NCBI GenBank assembly: GCA_022695795.1
Contig: MU404142.1
Span: 114,332 to 178,331 of the forward strand
From: Biscogniauxia marginata
Lineage: Eukaryota > Ascomycota > Sordariomycetes > Xylariales > Xylariaceae
Direction of reading: 5' to 3'
Length of the DNA: 64,000 nucleotides
Below the pieces are notes generated by a model. It was not told where the DNA came from. It did not search any database and saw only the letters and a list, made by a program, of their open reading frames with translations. The translations under genes were made by a program, and so were the position numbers. Shown in pieces: positions 1 through 12,064 of the stretch (position 1 is the stretch's first letter; each line of letters opens with the position of its first letter).

Positions 1-1583
1 ATAAGTACATAGACGTAGATACAAAATAAACAGATTATAAACCTGAAAACATTTTGGTAAAGCTAGAGATCCTATTTGTCAACTCGGCTCACAATATTTG
101 AGCTAGATTTACGTGCCTAGACTTTTTGCTTTATGTTATGGACACTTTGATGAAGCAAAATGCTGATTAAATGACGTTCTTTTTTTAGGTACACGCCCTA
201 TATGATACCATCGAGTGAATGAAATTGATGAAGGCTTTTCTCACGACTGCTACATGAAGATCTGTCGTAGAGTGATGAGTCCACCGGCTACACCCACTCC
301 TGTCTGCATATGTAAGAGTCTATTACAGGAGGTTAGGTATTTTTTCTCTTGTTTTGCGGGGAGAGAAGAATTCCAATATGATATCTGCTATAAGTCGGGG
401 AATGACTTGAAGTTCATCAGTGTCAAGACATACTGTGAGGAGCCTCGCAGACGGCATCTCGCTAGGAGAAGGCATGCAGCGGTGAGAACATGGTATACGA
501 GGGTAATAGAGAAGCAAATGAGTTTTGAATGTGCAAAAGAGGCCTCCATCCGTACTCTAGTTCTGATTCTACTTCTAGTCCTTCGCGCAACAACCACTCT
601 ATTATTTCTTGTCCCTAAAGGGACACGAATCATTATATATTAAAAAGGCAATCTACCGATGTAGGAGGATGAGGATAATGCAACTGGATGCTGCCAATGA
701 TAATAACTTGTACGTCCGCTGTCACGAAGCATACCTTGAGATAGGGGTAGCAATACAGTTGTTACGTGGAGAGCCTAAGCTACGGATACCTCGGAAGCGG
801 CCATATACGTACATCTATTTCATTTGTTCTCCCGTCTATCACGTACCCATTGCCGCACTCATTTCCTGCATGCGTTTGTTGAGATTGGATAAGATATGAG
901 GATAGGATGAAGTGCACGGTTTATTGGTTAAATAATGAGTCTAGATAGGTGGGTCGAGCCTATATGCAAACACATATATATAGGAGGCTATAATAGGACT
1001 GTATAGGGGCTATGCCCCATATTTCAACAATCTTATGTTTCTTGGCGTCGATATGACCTAGAGGATAGATACTCCGTACATATTAGTTTACTGACGATAG
1101 AAATAAACCTTTAGTAAGCATTTTCTTCAGCTAATTAATACAGTGAGAATAACTGTTTAGCGAGTATAGGCTGCTTAAACCTACTCGCTCAATGCCTGCT
1201 TCGCTTGTTCTCTACTTGCCAGGCAAGCATGTTGTTTTCATTCAAGATCCGGTTATGCTCAGGCTTCATATTATTAGCTTTTCCCACTTCTTTTACTTTG
1301 GATGGGCATCTCTGTATTATATTTTCCTATTACCCCAGGAACACATATTTCACTTACGCTTTAAGCAGAACATTAAGTGTAAGCTGAACTGTTAATCCTC
1401 GATTATAAGTGTGTTTGAAGCCCGACCTTCTCACGCTATCGAACATTGATATATCTGGTGAGAACGGCAAACATAGCTACGAAACAGTGAGAGTACCCAC
1501 AATTGCCATATACACAAAGCCCTATTATTAAGTTTTCTTAAATATATACACGAAAACTTTTTTTCACATAGGTCAATCCCTCC
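1..1583. other. Intergenic, no recognisable gene
   Basis: Open frames here are short (the longest near 215-643) and show no family resemblance, signal peptide or splice pattern I recognise. The region lies 3' of the GH30 gene on the minus strand. Nothing further can be supported. Confidence 0.5.
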
Positions 1584-3087
1584 TCACGGTAGAATCCAAG
1601 TTACAACACTCTCAGCGGGAACATTGCCACTCCATTGCTCACCACTCTTCGCATCTACCGTGACGTAGACGTCGTTGCCAAAGGTATTTTCGATCACAAC
1701 AGTTCGTGTGCCGTCTGGGTTGAGCGACGCGACGGACTGGATGCCTTGGTAACCATCGTAGCTGTAGCTGCCCGTGCCGCTGAGGATAGTGGCGCCCTTC
1801 GGGATGAACTTTGAATACTGGGCTAGCATGTAATAATCAACGGTATACTCGTACGTCCCGGCGCTCTGATCGACCACGAACAGGCCACGGCAAGTTCCAC
1901 AGCCGCCGGGCAGATAAGGGCCGTACGTGTCGTCCGCTGCCTTGGTCCATGTACCCAATGTCCACATCATCGACCCCTGGGCCCAGTTCTGCAAAGGCCC
2001 GACAGTATTCTTCGAAGATTGGTACCACGATGTCTGGTGCGAGGTCCAGCATTCCGTCATGAATTGTGCCTTGTCCGGGTTGGCGTTCTTGAAATCGGTA
2101 AGGACTGTCCAATCGAGGTTCCCGGCGTAACAGTGCCATGCTGCTGCCGGTACATACTGACCGGCCCTATCTATGACTGTCTGCGGGTAGCTGGGGGTGT
2201 CGGTGTTGTGATCATAGGCCCAGATTTCTGTACTGAACCCAGCTTCACGCAGGGCTGGGCCGACGTAGTCCTGTGTCAGCTGCGCAGCCTCGTCGGCTTC
2301 CTGAAGCATAGTTATATGCCCACCTCCCTGGGTATTCAGGGGCTCGTTCTGTAAAGTGATAGCGTCGACCTGGACCCCATGGTCTGCGAATGCTTGGAGG
2401 TATTTGACGAATAATTGAGCGTATTGGCTGTAGTACTGGGGATCGAGCGAGTTGTCGTCCGCGTTGCCAATCAAAGCCTAATTCGTGTCAAAAGGTTACT
2501 CGGCTAAGATTTCAGAGAGCGAGAAATCATACTCTATTGAGTTTCATCCAACCTGGAGCACTCCATGGGCTCCCCAAGTAGACTGCCTCGGGTTGAATGC
2601 CCTTCATCTCCGCTAGCAAGTCGGCTAAAGCTTCTCCACGGTCTCCAAGACCAAATCCACCAAGACTTGTATCTGCTTCACCATTGTTATCGTCGTAAGT
2701 GTAAGCTGGAGGGGCAGACAGATCAGAAGCCCCGATGTTGTGTCGCAGCAAGTTGAAGTTGGCGCCATCAGTGGTCAATAACTCTCTAAGCAACTTGGAT
2801 CGCGCGTCGGCGGGCAGCGCATTAATAACGGTAACAGTAGCATCTGTCACGGTACCGCCGAAACCGCTGATCGTCTGCTTGTGTCCCTCGGAGGTGTCGT
2901 CGATGGTTAAGTTCCATACCGAGTCTCCTGGCGTTCCCGTTCCTGTCACAGGTGCATCGATCTCGGTCAGCTTGTACGTTAGGTCAGACGAAGAGGCGAA
3001 CGCCTGCGCCGAGGCTTGTCTAGTCTTCATGTCTGATGGGGCAGAGAGAGCCTGCCCAGCCATGAGGGTAAGAACGGTAAACAACAT
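1584..3087 (-). CDS. Secreted GH30 endo-beta-1,6-glucanase-type glycoside hydrolase
   Basis: Two exons, 3087-2533 and 2477-1584, with one 55-bp phase-0 intron (GTATGA...TTAG) give 482 aa, the usual size of fungal GH30 beta-1,6-glucanases. The ATG at 3087 opens a signal peptide (MLFTVLTLMAGQALSA), so the enzyme should be secreted. The join restores the family block WMKLN-ALIGN. The acid/base glutamate is visible in TLQNEP (about E230) and the nucleophile in MTECW (about E327). GH30 enzymes are retaining hydrolases; this subgroup typically cleaves beta-1,6-glucan of fungal walls, suggesting a role in wall turnover or mycoparasitism, but substrate is inferred from family only. The C-terminal beta domain runs to WILP. 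No defect is seen. A glucosylceramidase-like specificity is the main alternative. Confidence 0.9.
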
Positions 3088-5737
3088 ATTGCTGCTGAGA
3101 ATCGCTTACGCCAGTTAGCCAATTTAGTTGGCCGGTGATTCCAAAAGCGAACAAACTCTGCAAGACGACCGCAGTCTTTTATACGACTAGTAGGTTGGCC
3201 CTCATATGACACCCATTTGATAGGTTCATTTGAGTAGGTGGAATAGAATGAAGGGATACGGAGGCGTTGAACACCATGTCGAGCTAGTCTCACTTAGATA
3301 CCTCTAGCATACAACAACGCGATGCTAGGTTGTTAGCGTGTGCGGTTGTAGTGCTCGGCCCTTTGCCGGACCATGCACCCCGGTATAGATGTTTTGAGGC
3401 TTGAGGCTGTGTGTGCTCTGTATGTATAGAGCTGCATATTAGAGACGAATACTATTTGAAGGACCATGCGGGCATGAGGCACGGATTTAGCAGGTGGTAA
3501 CTTGGAAGAAGACGTCAGGGTATCTGATAGGTTGTCCTAAACGATCCTATTAACATGTAGGTACATAAAGTACCCATAGAAGCTCTGTTGAGTCCACCAG
3601 TTCCTCTTCAATACTATCGTCAGCAAGTCACATTATACCTATAATTAGAAACTTCATAACCAATATCGTGATTGAAGGATCTGAACGTTGGTAACTCCCC
3701 GCAGTCTTCAACTTCGGCGGCCGAGGAGAGTAACTAACTAACTACATCAGTAAGTCGAATGAGCGCTCATCTACATAAGGGTATCTAAAGTCTGGTAACT
3801 AAGCCGGTGTAGTGTTTCTAATCCGGGTCTATAGGGATTGGTAAGGAATTCCTTTAAATAGAATCATGGCGGTTTCGTCCGATATTCAAATTAAGTGGAA
3901 AACTAGGGACAAGCTTCTGATAATGAACCGGGGCTTACTAGTCGGTAAACATCCATACCTGCGCATCTTGCCCAAGAGCAGTGAGATCTTTAACAGAAGA
4001 AGCTTAATTGAAGAAAAAGGGGGTCTGGATATGTGTCCACCTTTCCTCATTCCCAGCCCAAGGGACCCTAGCTGCCTACATTGCTAGCCTACCTAGGTAC
4101 CTACCTGTATCCTATAGGGCCGAGTCAGCTTATACGCCTTAGATTCTGCAATTTCGATCGGGAAATACCATTATTTCTTTTTCTGTAGGTATTAATTCAG
4201 CCAAACCCAATAGTTTATCCGAGCTGGCTTCCGTATCACCTGGATAACCAGTATTCAGATATTGTAATGTCAGCTCTCTACTTACGAGTCTACCATGACA
4301 GAACAGGGGCCCGCCTCGTCCAAAGAGCCAATATTCCCTCAATCCTGCTAACCTGCGGCAAGGCGTTGGCTGCAAAAGATCCCATGCCCATCCTAGGAAC
4401 GAAACCTTAGAATCCACTCTCAAACACATCAAATTAGTGGCACACCGATTAGCCCACCAGTCGACTTAAATTATATATGATTAAAATACATAGGCTGTGG
4501 TTTCGGCAGAAGAATAAGACTCCGCGGGTTTCCCGGGTCCTCACAATCCCGGGATGTCCCTTGCTTGCAGGCGAACAGCTGAATAAAGTAACCACTCGTG
4601 CGAACTCCGCTAGAATAAGATTCATAGAATAAGACTTCATATCTATCACCGAAGTTGAAGGTGGAAGGTTGGGTGAAGACAATCTATTCTAAGGACGGGA
4701 CTTTACGTAGCCTTTCTTACAAACTGTTACCGAGACATCGATATACTTGGTATAATATGACCAACAGCGTGAAAACGGTTCATTCCTCCCTTCGAAGGAT
4801 ATCAGGACGAGTACTATGGATTTCACGCTTACTGCTGTGGATTAACATCGTTGTAATGCCACCTCCCTGATACAGAGCATGCTTCAGGTACGATGAGTAT
4901 CTACGAATACCCGATTATACACAAAGGCAAACATGTTTCCGATGCGTGAAGACTGTTATTGTGATCCGAGAGCGAGAAGAGTCATCAAGGAGGTATGTTT
5001 ATGATGGTGTCATCCAATTGTCGTGTCCCCAATCCTAACCTCCCCTTGCCCAATCTCCTAAACAATGATAGACAAACTAGCACACTCGTAAGCAGCGCGC
5101 CAGACTACGGCAGCATGTCGTCTGGGTATTATGCTGTTATTTCGGGTAACATGTTCAGCTCGAACTCAAGCAGGGGCAAGGAAGTACGAACTTCTAGTTT
5201 CAATGGAAATGGCTAGAATATACCTATCCACCCTTTAAATGGTAGATAAATACCTATATATACGACCCTCCGCCTTCTGTCACCCTCATGCCCCCCGTCT
5301 AGTTCATGCCCTATCACCTTAAGATGGTTCATTACATGCTACACAAGATCTCGATATCTTGGATTATAAGCTGTTTCGTATTTAATCCAACAAGAGGAAA
5401 ATGGAGGAAGCCCGAGGTAATCGAGAGCCTGATACTGGAAGATATTTCATCTCATTTGAAGGAAATAAATTAAGGTATATAGAAGGTATGGTATCAATGT
5501 GAATTCTAAAACATCAAGTGTGCCTTACACTGCCGGTGCCGCCCGCGACGTGGTATACACAGCCTAGTTATTAAGAGTGCCCCTCGTACATATATCATAA
5601 AATATCATTATGGCACATTGCCACGCACATTACCGTCTCCATTTCGCACCACCATTCTTGCACGTACTGATTTCGTTTGCCCCATGTATATAGGGTCTTG
5701 TTGTGGCTAGCAACACCTACCCACTGCGTATAAATGT
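3088..5737. other. Intergenic, no recognisable gene
   Basis: About 2.6 kb between the GH30 start and the 3' end of the TMEM135-like gene. Small open frames near 3866-4087, 4449-4682 and 4995-5216 look random. A run of alternating CTAC/TAGG steps occurs at about 4086-4107, a motif repeated in several intergenic stretches of this window. Confidence 0.45.
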
Positions 5738-7683
5738 TTATTCGTCCTTGTCGTGTGTCTCCTCGTCTTCGTCTTCGTCTTCTTCCAGGCCCCAGTCCCT
5801 GAACTGGGTACCCCTAACCCAGCTGATGCCTTTTCTCCATTTACTATCCCTGATCGCCCTAGCATCTCTCTCGTACACGGCGCCTGTGACCGCCAGGGCG
5901 AGCACAAACAGCCACAGGTCGCCGCCTTTCATGGCTCTCCACCAGCGGCGCTTGACACCCACCTTCCAAAGCGAGTCGACGCTCGTCCGAGCGCTGTAGA
6001 GGAAGATGGACCGTCCTTCTTTGCGTTCTACAAAGGCCCACAGGCCGGCAAGGAACCCGCTGAGGAAGAAGCGTTGTGTCGGTAGGAAGGTTCGCGGAAA
6101 CCACGTCTGAAAGAAACAAATGCTAGCCCATGCGGAGGAGATGGCGCCGGTGGCAAAGGTAGATAGTCGGAGAGTTCGCGAGATCAACTGGTTGAGAAGG
6201 TGAAGAGGTGAGTTGTATAGCATCTTGTAACGCGGGAGCATGAGCATCGAGTAGAAGAGTAAGAAGAAGCGGCCCATGCGTGGAAATGATTGTACCCAAC
6301 AGGACAAGTACGTGCGGAGGCACGAAGGGTCAGAGGGGTGTAGAGTAGCACAGCTCAGAGATGTGATAAGGGGGTGCGCTTGCGACGTCAGAGGAGCCAC
6401 GGCAGCAAGTGACGGCGGCAAGGTAGGCTGGTCGGGGAAGAGAGTAGGCGAGATAAATGCCCTGTAGAAGAGTCAGTAGGTGGTCGTACATACAGGGAGG
6501 GATAAGAGAAACTGGGCATACGGCCAATTGAGCTTTGCCATCTGGGCTAGATTATCAGCTATCTCCCAGGCGTCGGGCCACTTGACACCTTCTGGAAGGT
6601 TTTCAGGAGCGCTGTGGAGATATCCGGACGTGCTCTTCCAGATGAAGTTGACAAAGTCGTACGGAGAGCTTTCCCTGTCGAAGATGGTCGCATGCAACAG
6701 CTGTCCGAAAGCCAGGGGCTGAAGCATCCAACTTCCCCACCACCAAGGCCGCTCCCTCTTGACCATCCCTTTCCCGCCAGGCCGGGGCTTCCAACCCCAT
6801 ATCAGACCTTCGTCTTCGCATAGGTTCCAGCCAAACTCGAGTGCGCGAAATACGAGGGCGATGGTCACTGACACGCGGAGTTGCGCGGACGGGTATATCC
6901 CTAGAGCTAGGCCAGCCAAGCTGGCACCAATGGCCGGCGCATATGGTGATGTGAGAGTGCTAGAGGTTCGGGGGTTTCGCGTGCGGAAAGGCGTAGCCGA
7001 AGGATCCAGTAGATGCGCGCGCAGTCTGGTGAGGAAGCGGAAGAGCAAGCGATAGAGCAGTAGTATGGTGGATAAGGAGAGAGATAGGCGGAGAGTCGGG
7101 GATCTATAGAACGGTTGTTTCTGCTTAGGTGACCCAGTCCTAGGAAGGAATTGTCAGTTGAACAGATTTGGTAAAATATAATAGAAATATCAGGGGAACT
7201 TCTGCGGACATACTGTTTGCGCCCCTTGATTCGGGCTAGGATGGTCTCATAGGCCTTTGAACCTAGACCAGTAGCTATGAAGACTCGTAGGGCATGTCGG
7301 ATTGCGCGGGCATTATAACTGTCCCCCCCTCCGCCTCTCCCACCGGCTGTAGCCTTCTCCTTCCCCTTGCCCTTGTCTCCTACGGATGATCTACGCGCGT
7401 TGCCGTTGCCGCCATCCATGTACCGCTCGACGGCATTCACGGTCGGGGCTCTCTTCCGTAGCAGGCGCGAACGCGATATGATGTACTTGTGGAGCACTTC
7501 GTACTCACGCGCCGAGATGGTGTACCTGAGGGCATTGCGGAGGACCGGGTCGGCGGTGGATTTTGGTTTGGGCTTGGAGTCTGGCCTAGGTTCTGGCCTG
7601 GATCGATAGAGGGCGTCGGGTTTGGGAATATCGAGGCGAGGGACCGTTGGCGGTAGTCTCGAAGGACCCGCTTCCGTCGTCAT
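5738..7683 (-). CDS. TMEM135-like multi-pass membrane protein
   Basis: Three exons (7683-7214, 7139-6522, 6461-5738) encode 603 aa. Intron 1 (74 bp) uses GTATGT and CCTAG; intron 2 (60 bp) uses GTATGC, a TACTGAC branch site and TACAG, and is the only choice that keeps the downstream frame open, giving the join WP-AFISPTLFP. The N-terminal 150 residues are charged, proline-rich and soluble-looking; several hydrophobic segments follow. The Cys-His-Pro-Cys signature of TMEM135-type proteins is visible as CATLHPSDPSC (about residues 400-410). The C-terminus ends in an acidic EDEDEDEE tail. Animal TMEM135 is linked to peroxisomal and mitochondrial membranes; the fungal role is not established. No sign of damage. 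Confidence 0.8.
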
Positions 7684-8830
7684 GATGATGTTTATGATGA
7701 CGGCCGTCCTGTTTCTATCCTTCTTGTTTTCCCTCTCTTATTACTCCTGGAGATATGCCTCGTTACGGGTTGATGGCTGGAAGCTTGTGTCGCTCGTTCA
7801 ATCGAAAACAGGGGTCGCAAAGTCGCTAGATCTATGACGACCACTCTTTGGTTATGTCGTTGGACGTGAACATGGGGACTTGAACGCGGTTATCAATCTG
7901 CGGACGCGATCCGCTGACTGCACGTAATTGAGCTGCGAGCGAACACAAGACGATTGGGCTTGTTGGGCAAGATGAAGCTGCAATTGGACGACAGTGACGT
8001 CGTCTGCTGCAGCATGATACGTGGTTAAAAAAAGGACTTGCATGGGAGATGAGATGACCCAGCGGATAAGAGAAGAACAGAATGAAGCCCAATAGATTAA
8101 GCAGTAGATTACGAAACGTCGTTGTATGTGGAAGGATAATGAAGGGACGGAGATGATGTGGTAAGATTGCATGTGTGAGAAGCCCTTCAGAGAAATTGTT
8201 GATTATAATGCAGCAGACAAATGAATGGGTCCTTCCTACCTGTACTCCCTACTTGTACTCCCTACTAAGGTTCGCAATGCTGTTCTACAATTGGTGTCTG
8301 TACCCCGGTACTCCGTGTACAGTTTGTACCTCGGCTCTGTTTGCATGTGAGTGTGGAAGGAGGGGGGGACACAAGTGTTCCAATAATCAGGTACATGGCG
8401 GCAAAATGTGGGGAACCCCAGATTACATGTATTGGCAGCTACTTAAATTCAGGTACCGACCTTGCACACTGTAGCGAATCACTATAAAGTGCTGTAGAGA
8501 CCCTACCATTAGGCCCAATGCCACTGTACGGGATACACAGTAGGCCTATAAATATCATCACCACCTGCAGTATCGCGGCATCGCAACGCTGAGCTTGTGC
8601 CTACATACATATGTATACTTAACGATCGTCTGTGCCATCCTGGGGGAGATCTCCTAGTCATCGACCCTGCCAGTCTATTCGAGACTGAACATTGTTCAAC
8701 ATCTCCATCGCCCAACATAACATCATGCCGTCGTCGATTTCCGATCCTTCTGGCCCTACCTGTAGAAAATAGCCTCGAAGTCTGCAATAGGGAACACCTT
8801 GCGTCAACCCGATGCCACACTGGCGATGAA
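7684..8830. other. Intergenic, promoter side of the TMEM135-like gene
   Basis: Contains the upstream region of the minus-strand TMEM135-like gene and the 3' flank of the 2EXR gene. The open frames here (for example 7832-8092 and 8597-8845) have no recognisable protein character. Confidence 0.45.
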
Positions 8831-10168
8831 TCATTCGTTATGTGACGAATCGACACCGATAGCTTGCGACTGCCCTACGGCCGCATTGCAGACGTGCGCG
8901 TTGCAGATGCGGAACATGATCAAGAGCTGAAAGTCGGGTATCTTGGCCAGCCTCTTCTGGGCCCATTCGGTATTGCGATCGCACACCATGTGCGCCGCGA
9001 ACACGCTATAGTACCATCTGCGCGTGTCCCAGTAGGCCTTCCTTACCCTGTCACTGCGGTGTTTCCCCTGGATGAGGTCCTCATGTTTGTGCGAATGCTC
9101 AGGTTTGTTCAGGTAATCTACTAAGAGCCACATGTCCTTCATGTCTTCCATCTCGTAGCTTACATACCTTTCGACTCCCTCGGGCCGGGAGAGCATTGCC
9201 AGAAGTTGCGAGATACGAGGGTTGCGCGGCTGGGAATAGGTTTCGTAGAAGTGACTATAGCGCGCGAGCTTGGCCGAGTCTCTGACGTTGACTAGGGCCT
9301 GGCCCTCGCGGTAACCGAACAGCCCCGACTCCCTTACCTGCCGAGGCGAGACGTGGATAGTGACAATGGTGCAGATAAGTGAGAAAGTCGCGCGATGAAG
9401 ACCAACTGTCACCCAGCGGCAAATATGCGAACTGATGTACGACATGGACGAGTGGTGACGGAGTCTGTCCACGATAGCAATATGCTTCACGTCCGCCATG
9501 AAGCCACCAATTTCGAAACTCCGCCTTAAAACGGGTCTGCCCAGAGCCCAGTCGCCCCCCTAGGGCTCCAAAACGAGGACATCCCGCGCGGCATCGAACC
9601 AGCTACGCCTCCTCGTGGGGTGTGAAGGAACGTAGAACCCAAAAGATCGCTGCTGCTGGCCTTCCTGCTTAGAAAGCACTACTTGACGGGATTCTTGGCA
9701 GACACTTCTTAGAACATGAGGTTGTAGCATAATACCTTCGCCCCGACCAATCTGGGTTGGACCTATTGGGTTTCCATCGGAGAAGCACTCAAACTCGGCA
9801 CCCCTGGGATGTGTAGTGAAGACGAGTGCCCGCTCCTCTAGCCCGGCCTCCCATATTTCGAGTCGTAGCTCCGTTAGCAGAAGACGGAAACAGGCGAAAG
9901 TGCGCGATGTGTGATTGAGCTGATTGTTGACAACGGTAGGCAAAGCCGGTGTGCTATTGCCCTGGCTGAGATCCTCTAAAGAGAGGCCATAAGGCCATTG
10001 GCGCCCTGGTGAAGCTTCCACTGAGGCGTGGTGCCAGAAAAGGCGATGAAGTACAAGTTCCGAACGGGGAATTGAAAAGTGGATGAATAAGGTTCTGTGC
10101 AAAGCTAGCGGAGCGCATTTCGTGACTAAACTAATCCTTTCGGATAATCCTCTCCCTTGTCTCCACAT
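8831..10168 (-). pseudogene. 2EXR-domain protein interrupted by one in-frame TAG
   Basis: Reading from the ATG at 10168, the frame carries the 2EXR (F-box-like) core: TELRLEIWE, then LRSVCQESRQV, then FDAARDVLVLEP. It stops at TAG 9562-9560. The same frame continues after the stop as DWALGRPVLRRSF and KHIAIVDRL and stays open to 8831, exactly the order expected of a 2EXR domain followed by its variable C-terminus. A CAG or TGG codon changed to TAG by a single transition explains this; no intron of plausible size with a GT donor can remove the stop. The 5' end is uncertain: a GTAAGT donor lies just upstream at about 10181-10176, so an upstream exon may exist. 2EXR proteins have no defined biochemical role. 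A truncated protein, or translation from ATG 9499, are alternatives. Confidence 0.6.
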
Positions 10169-10390
10169 TGTAAGGTTATGCACTTACCACAATTCGACAA
10201 AGGTGACGCTACCTACTTCAAGTTACAAAGTTAGTTGACACCAGCAACAGATCATCTGTTTACTATATCGCACAGGATGTATACGGTTAATGTGACTCTT
10301 GGTTGTTGCTTTACCGACCCATGCAAAATATATATATATATAATTTCTACTTGTAGGTCTTCCCTGCCTGTCCTCAAAATAAATATGAAA

Positions 10391-12064
10391 TCAATGCGCC
10401 GCTGCCTTGGAGTCTGATTCCTCTGACTGGTTCTGATGAAGAGGTTCCATACCCTCAACCTTGCCCTGGAGCAGCCCTTCGATGTCGACATGCGGTCCCT
10501 TGTAGTTATTCCGTCCGTCGAAGATCCAGGTGACTCCGGCGATCAACAGGATGACACCAAACGCCACAATGCAGTAATTCATGTTGCTCGAGTCTACCGG
10601 GAGCTCGGGGGGGAACACGAATAGGACGGTGGTTAGGATCGTCCACGCAATACCGACCTTTTAACTCGTGTTAGTAAAAAAAAAATTATAGATATTATTT
10701 ATTCACAAAAGTAGAGAGTGTGTGAGAGGCCTTACTATGTTCGCGGTCCAGCCGAGAAGCTCCGGGAGTTTAAAAGCTCTTGTGGGCGGCAGCATCTTTC
10801 GGCCCCGAAGGACGTTGATGGCAGGCGGGATGGCGTATGTAACACCAAGCGCAACGACGGATGCCGAGGTGATAGCATTGAAAGTGCTGTTGGACCCCAG
10901 GAAAATGCAGCCAAACACGATTACCCAGGCGGCCGTCCAGATCAGCGCGTTCAGGGGCACGTCGAGCGAAGGATGGACCCTGGCGAAGATATGGCTGAAG
11001 GGCAAGCCGCGGTCACGCGCGAATGCGTAGCTCATGCGGCTGCTCGTCGTCATGAGCGTCGTGGACGTGAACAGCATACACACGAGCGGGAACATGAGCA
11101 GGCAGACGCTGCCGGCGGGGCTCGCGGTCGCGTCCATGAAGATCTGCAGCAGCGGGCCGGCGGCGGACTCGATCACGTCCTCGATGTTGTTCACGCAGAA
11201 GAGCAGGCAGCTGAGGAAGACGAAACCCGAGAACATGCCGATCAGGATGCAAAACAGCATGATACGTGGGCCCTCGACCTGCGGGTGCGGGATCTCCTCG
11301 ATCATGTGCGCGACGGCGTCGAAGCCCGTCAGCGAGAAGGCGCCCTGCAGCAGCCCGAGCAGCCAGGCCATGCCGTCGGGCCAGCCTACCTCGTTGATGA
11401 AGTCCCCGTACACGAAGGAGCCGCTCTGGTAGCTGGGCGACGAGCACGCAAGGATCGTGATGCTGATGATGACGAACCCGGCGACCGACCAGAAGAACGC
11501 GGCCTTGGTGAAGAGCGGGAGCAGTCTCGTCAGGAAGGCGTTGATCACGAGAGCTAGCAGGGTGAAGGCGATGTAGATCAGGAACTGGTGCCATGCCTCG
11601 GACTCGTAGTCTGGATGTAACAGCGAGATAATATTAATGATGAAAGTACTGCCCAGCAGCCCACCGGTTGCCGTCAGCGCCACCCACCCGGACACGTTGA
11701 TCCAGCCGGTCACGTAGCTGATGCCACGGCTCCACCCCTTCCAGGCGATGATCGCGGCCCAGTGATACTGGCCGCCGGCGGTCGGATACGCTGACAGGAA
11801 CTCGGCCAGCGATGCCGCCAGGCACAAATTGCACACGCCCGCGACGATCAGACCCCAGATGATGGCGCTGGGGCCGCCCGAGGGCAGCGCTAGAGATATC
11901 GAGGCCGCGAGCGCGGTCCAGGTGTTGAGGATGGCAAAGGCGAGCCCCAGCATCGAAAGCCTGGAGAAGTTTCGCTTGAGTTCCTGCTTGTGGCCGAGGT
12001 GCGCCAGCGCGGCCGCGTCCTCGCTCACAACGGTTTGTCTCTGGGCATCTTTCGGCTCCTCCAT
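10391..12064 (-). CDS. APC-superfamily amino acid / choline / GABA permease
   Basis: Exons 12064-10736 and 10657-10391 join across a 78-bp intron (GTAAGG, TACTAAC branch site, AAAAG) to give 531 aa, typical for this family. About twelve hydrophobic segments follow a roughly 40-residue hydrophilic N-terminus. Family motifs visible: LGLAFAILNTWTAL in segment 1, EFLSAYPTAGGQYHW after segment 2, and TGFDAVAHMIEEI, the hallmark of the fungal choline/GABA/amino acid (AA_permease_2) group. The protein should import small amines or amino acids at the plasma membrane; the exact substrate cannot be read from sequence. Codon use is strongly GC-ended compared with its flanks. The antisense strand shows long open frames caused by this bias, which are not genes. 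Confidence 0.9.

Noticed and set aside
10718..11557. Long 279-residue open frame on the plus strand
   Set aside because: It is antisense to the permease exon, extremely Arg/Asp/Glu/His-rich, and starts without ATG. It is a by-product of GC-ended codons on the other strand.
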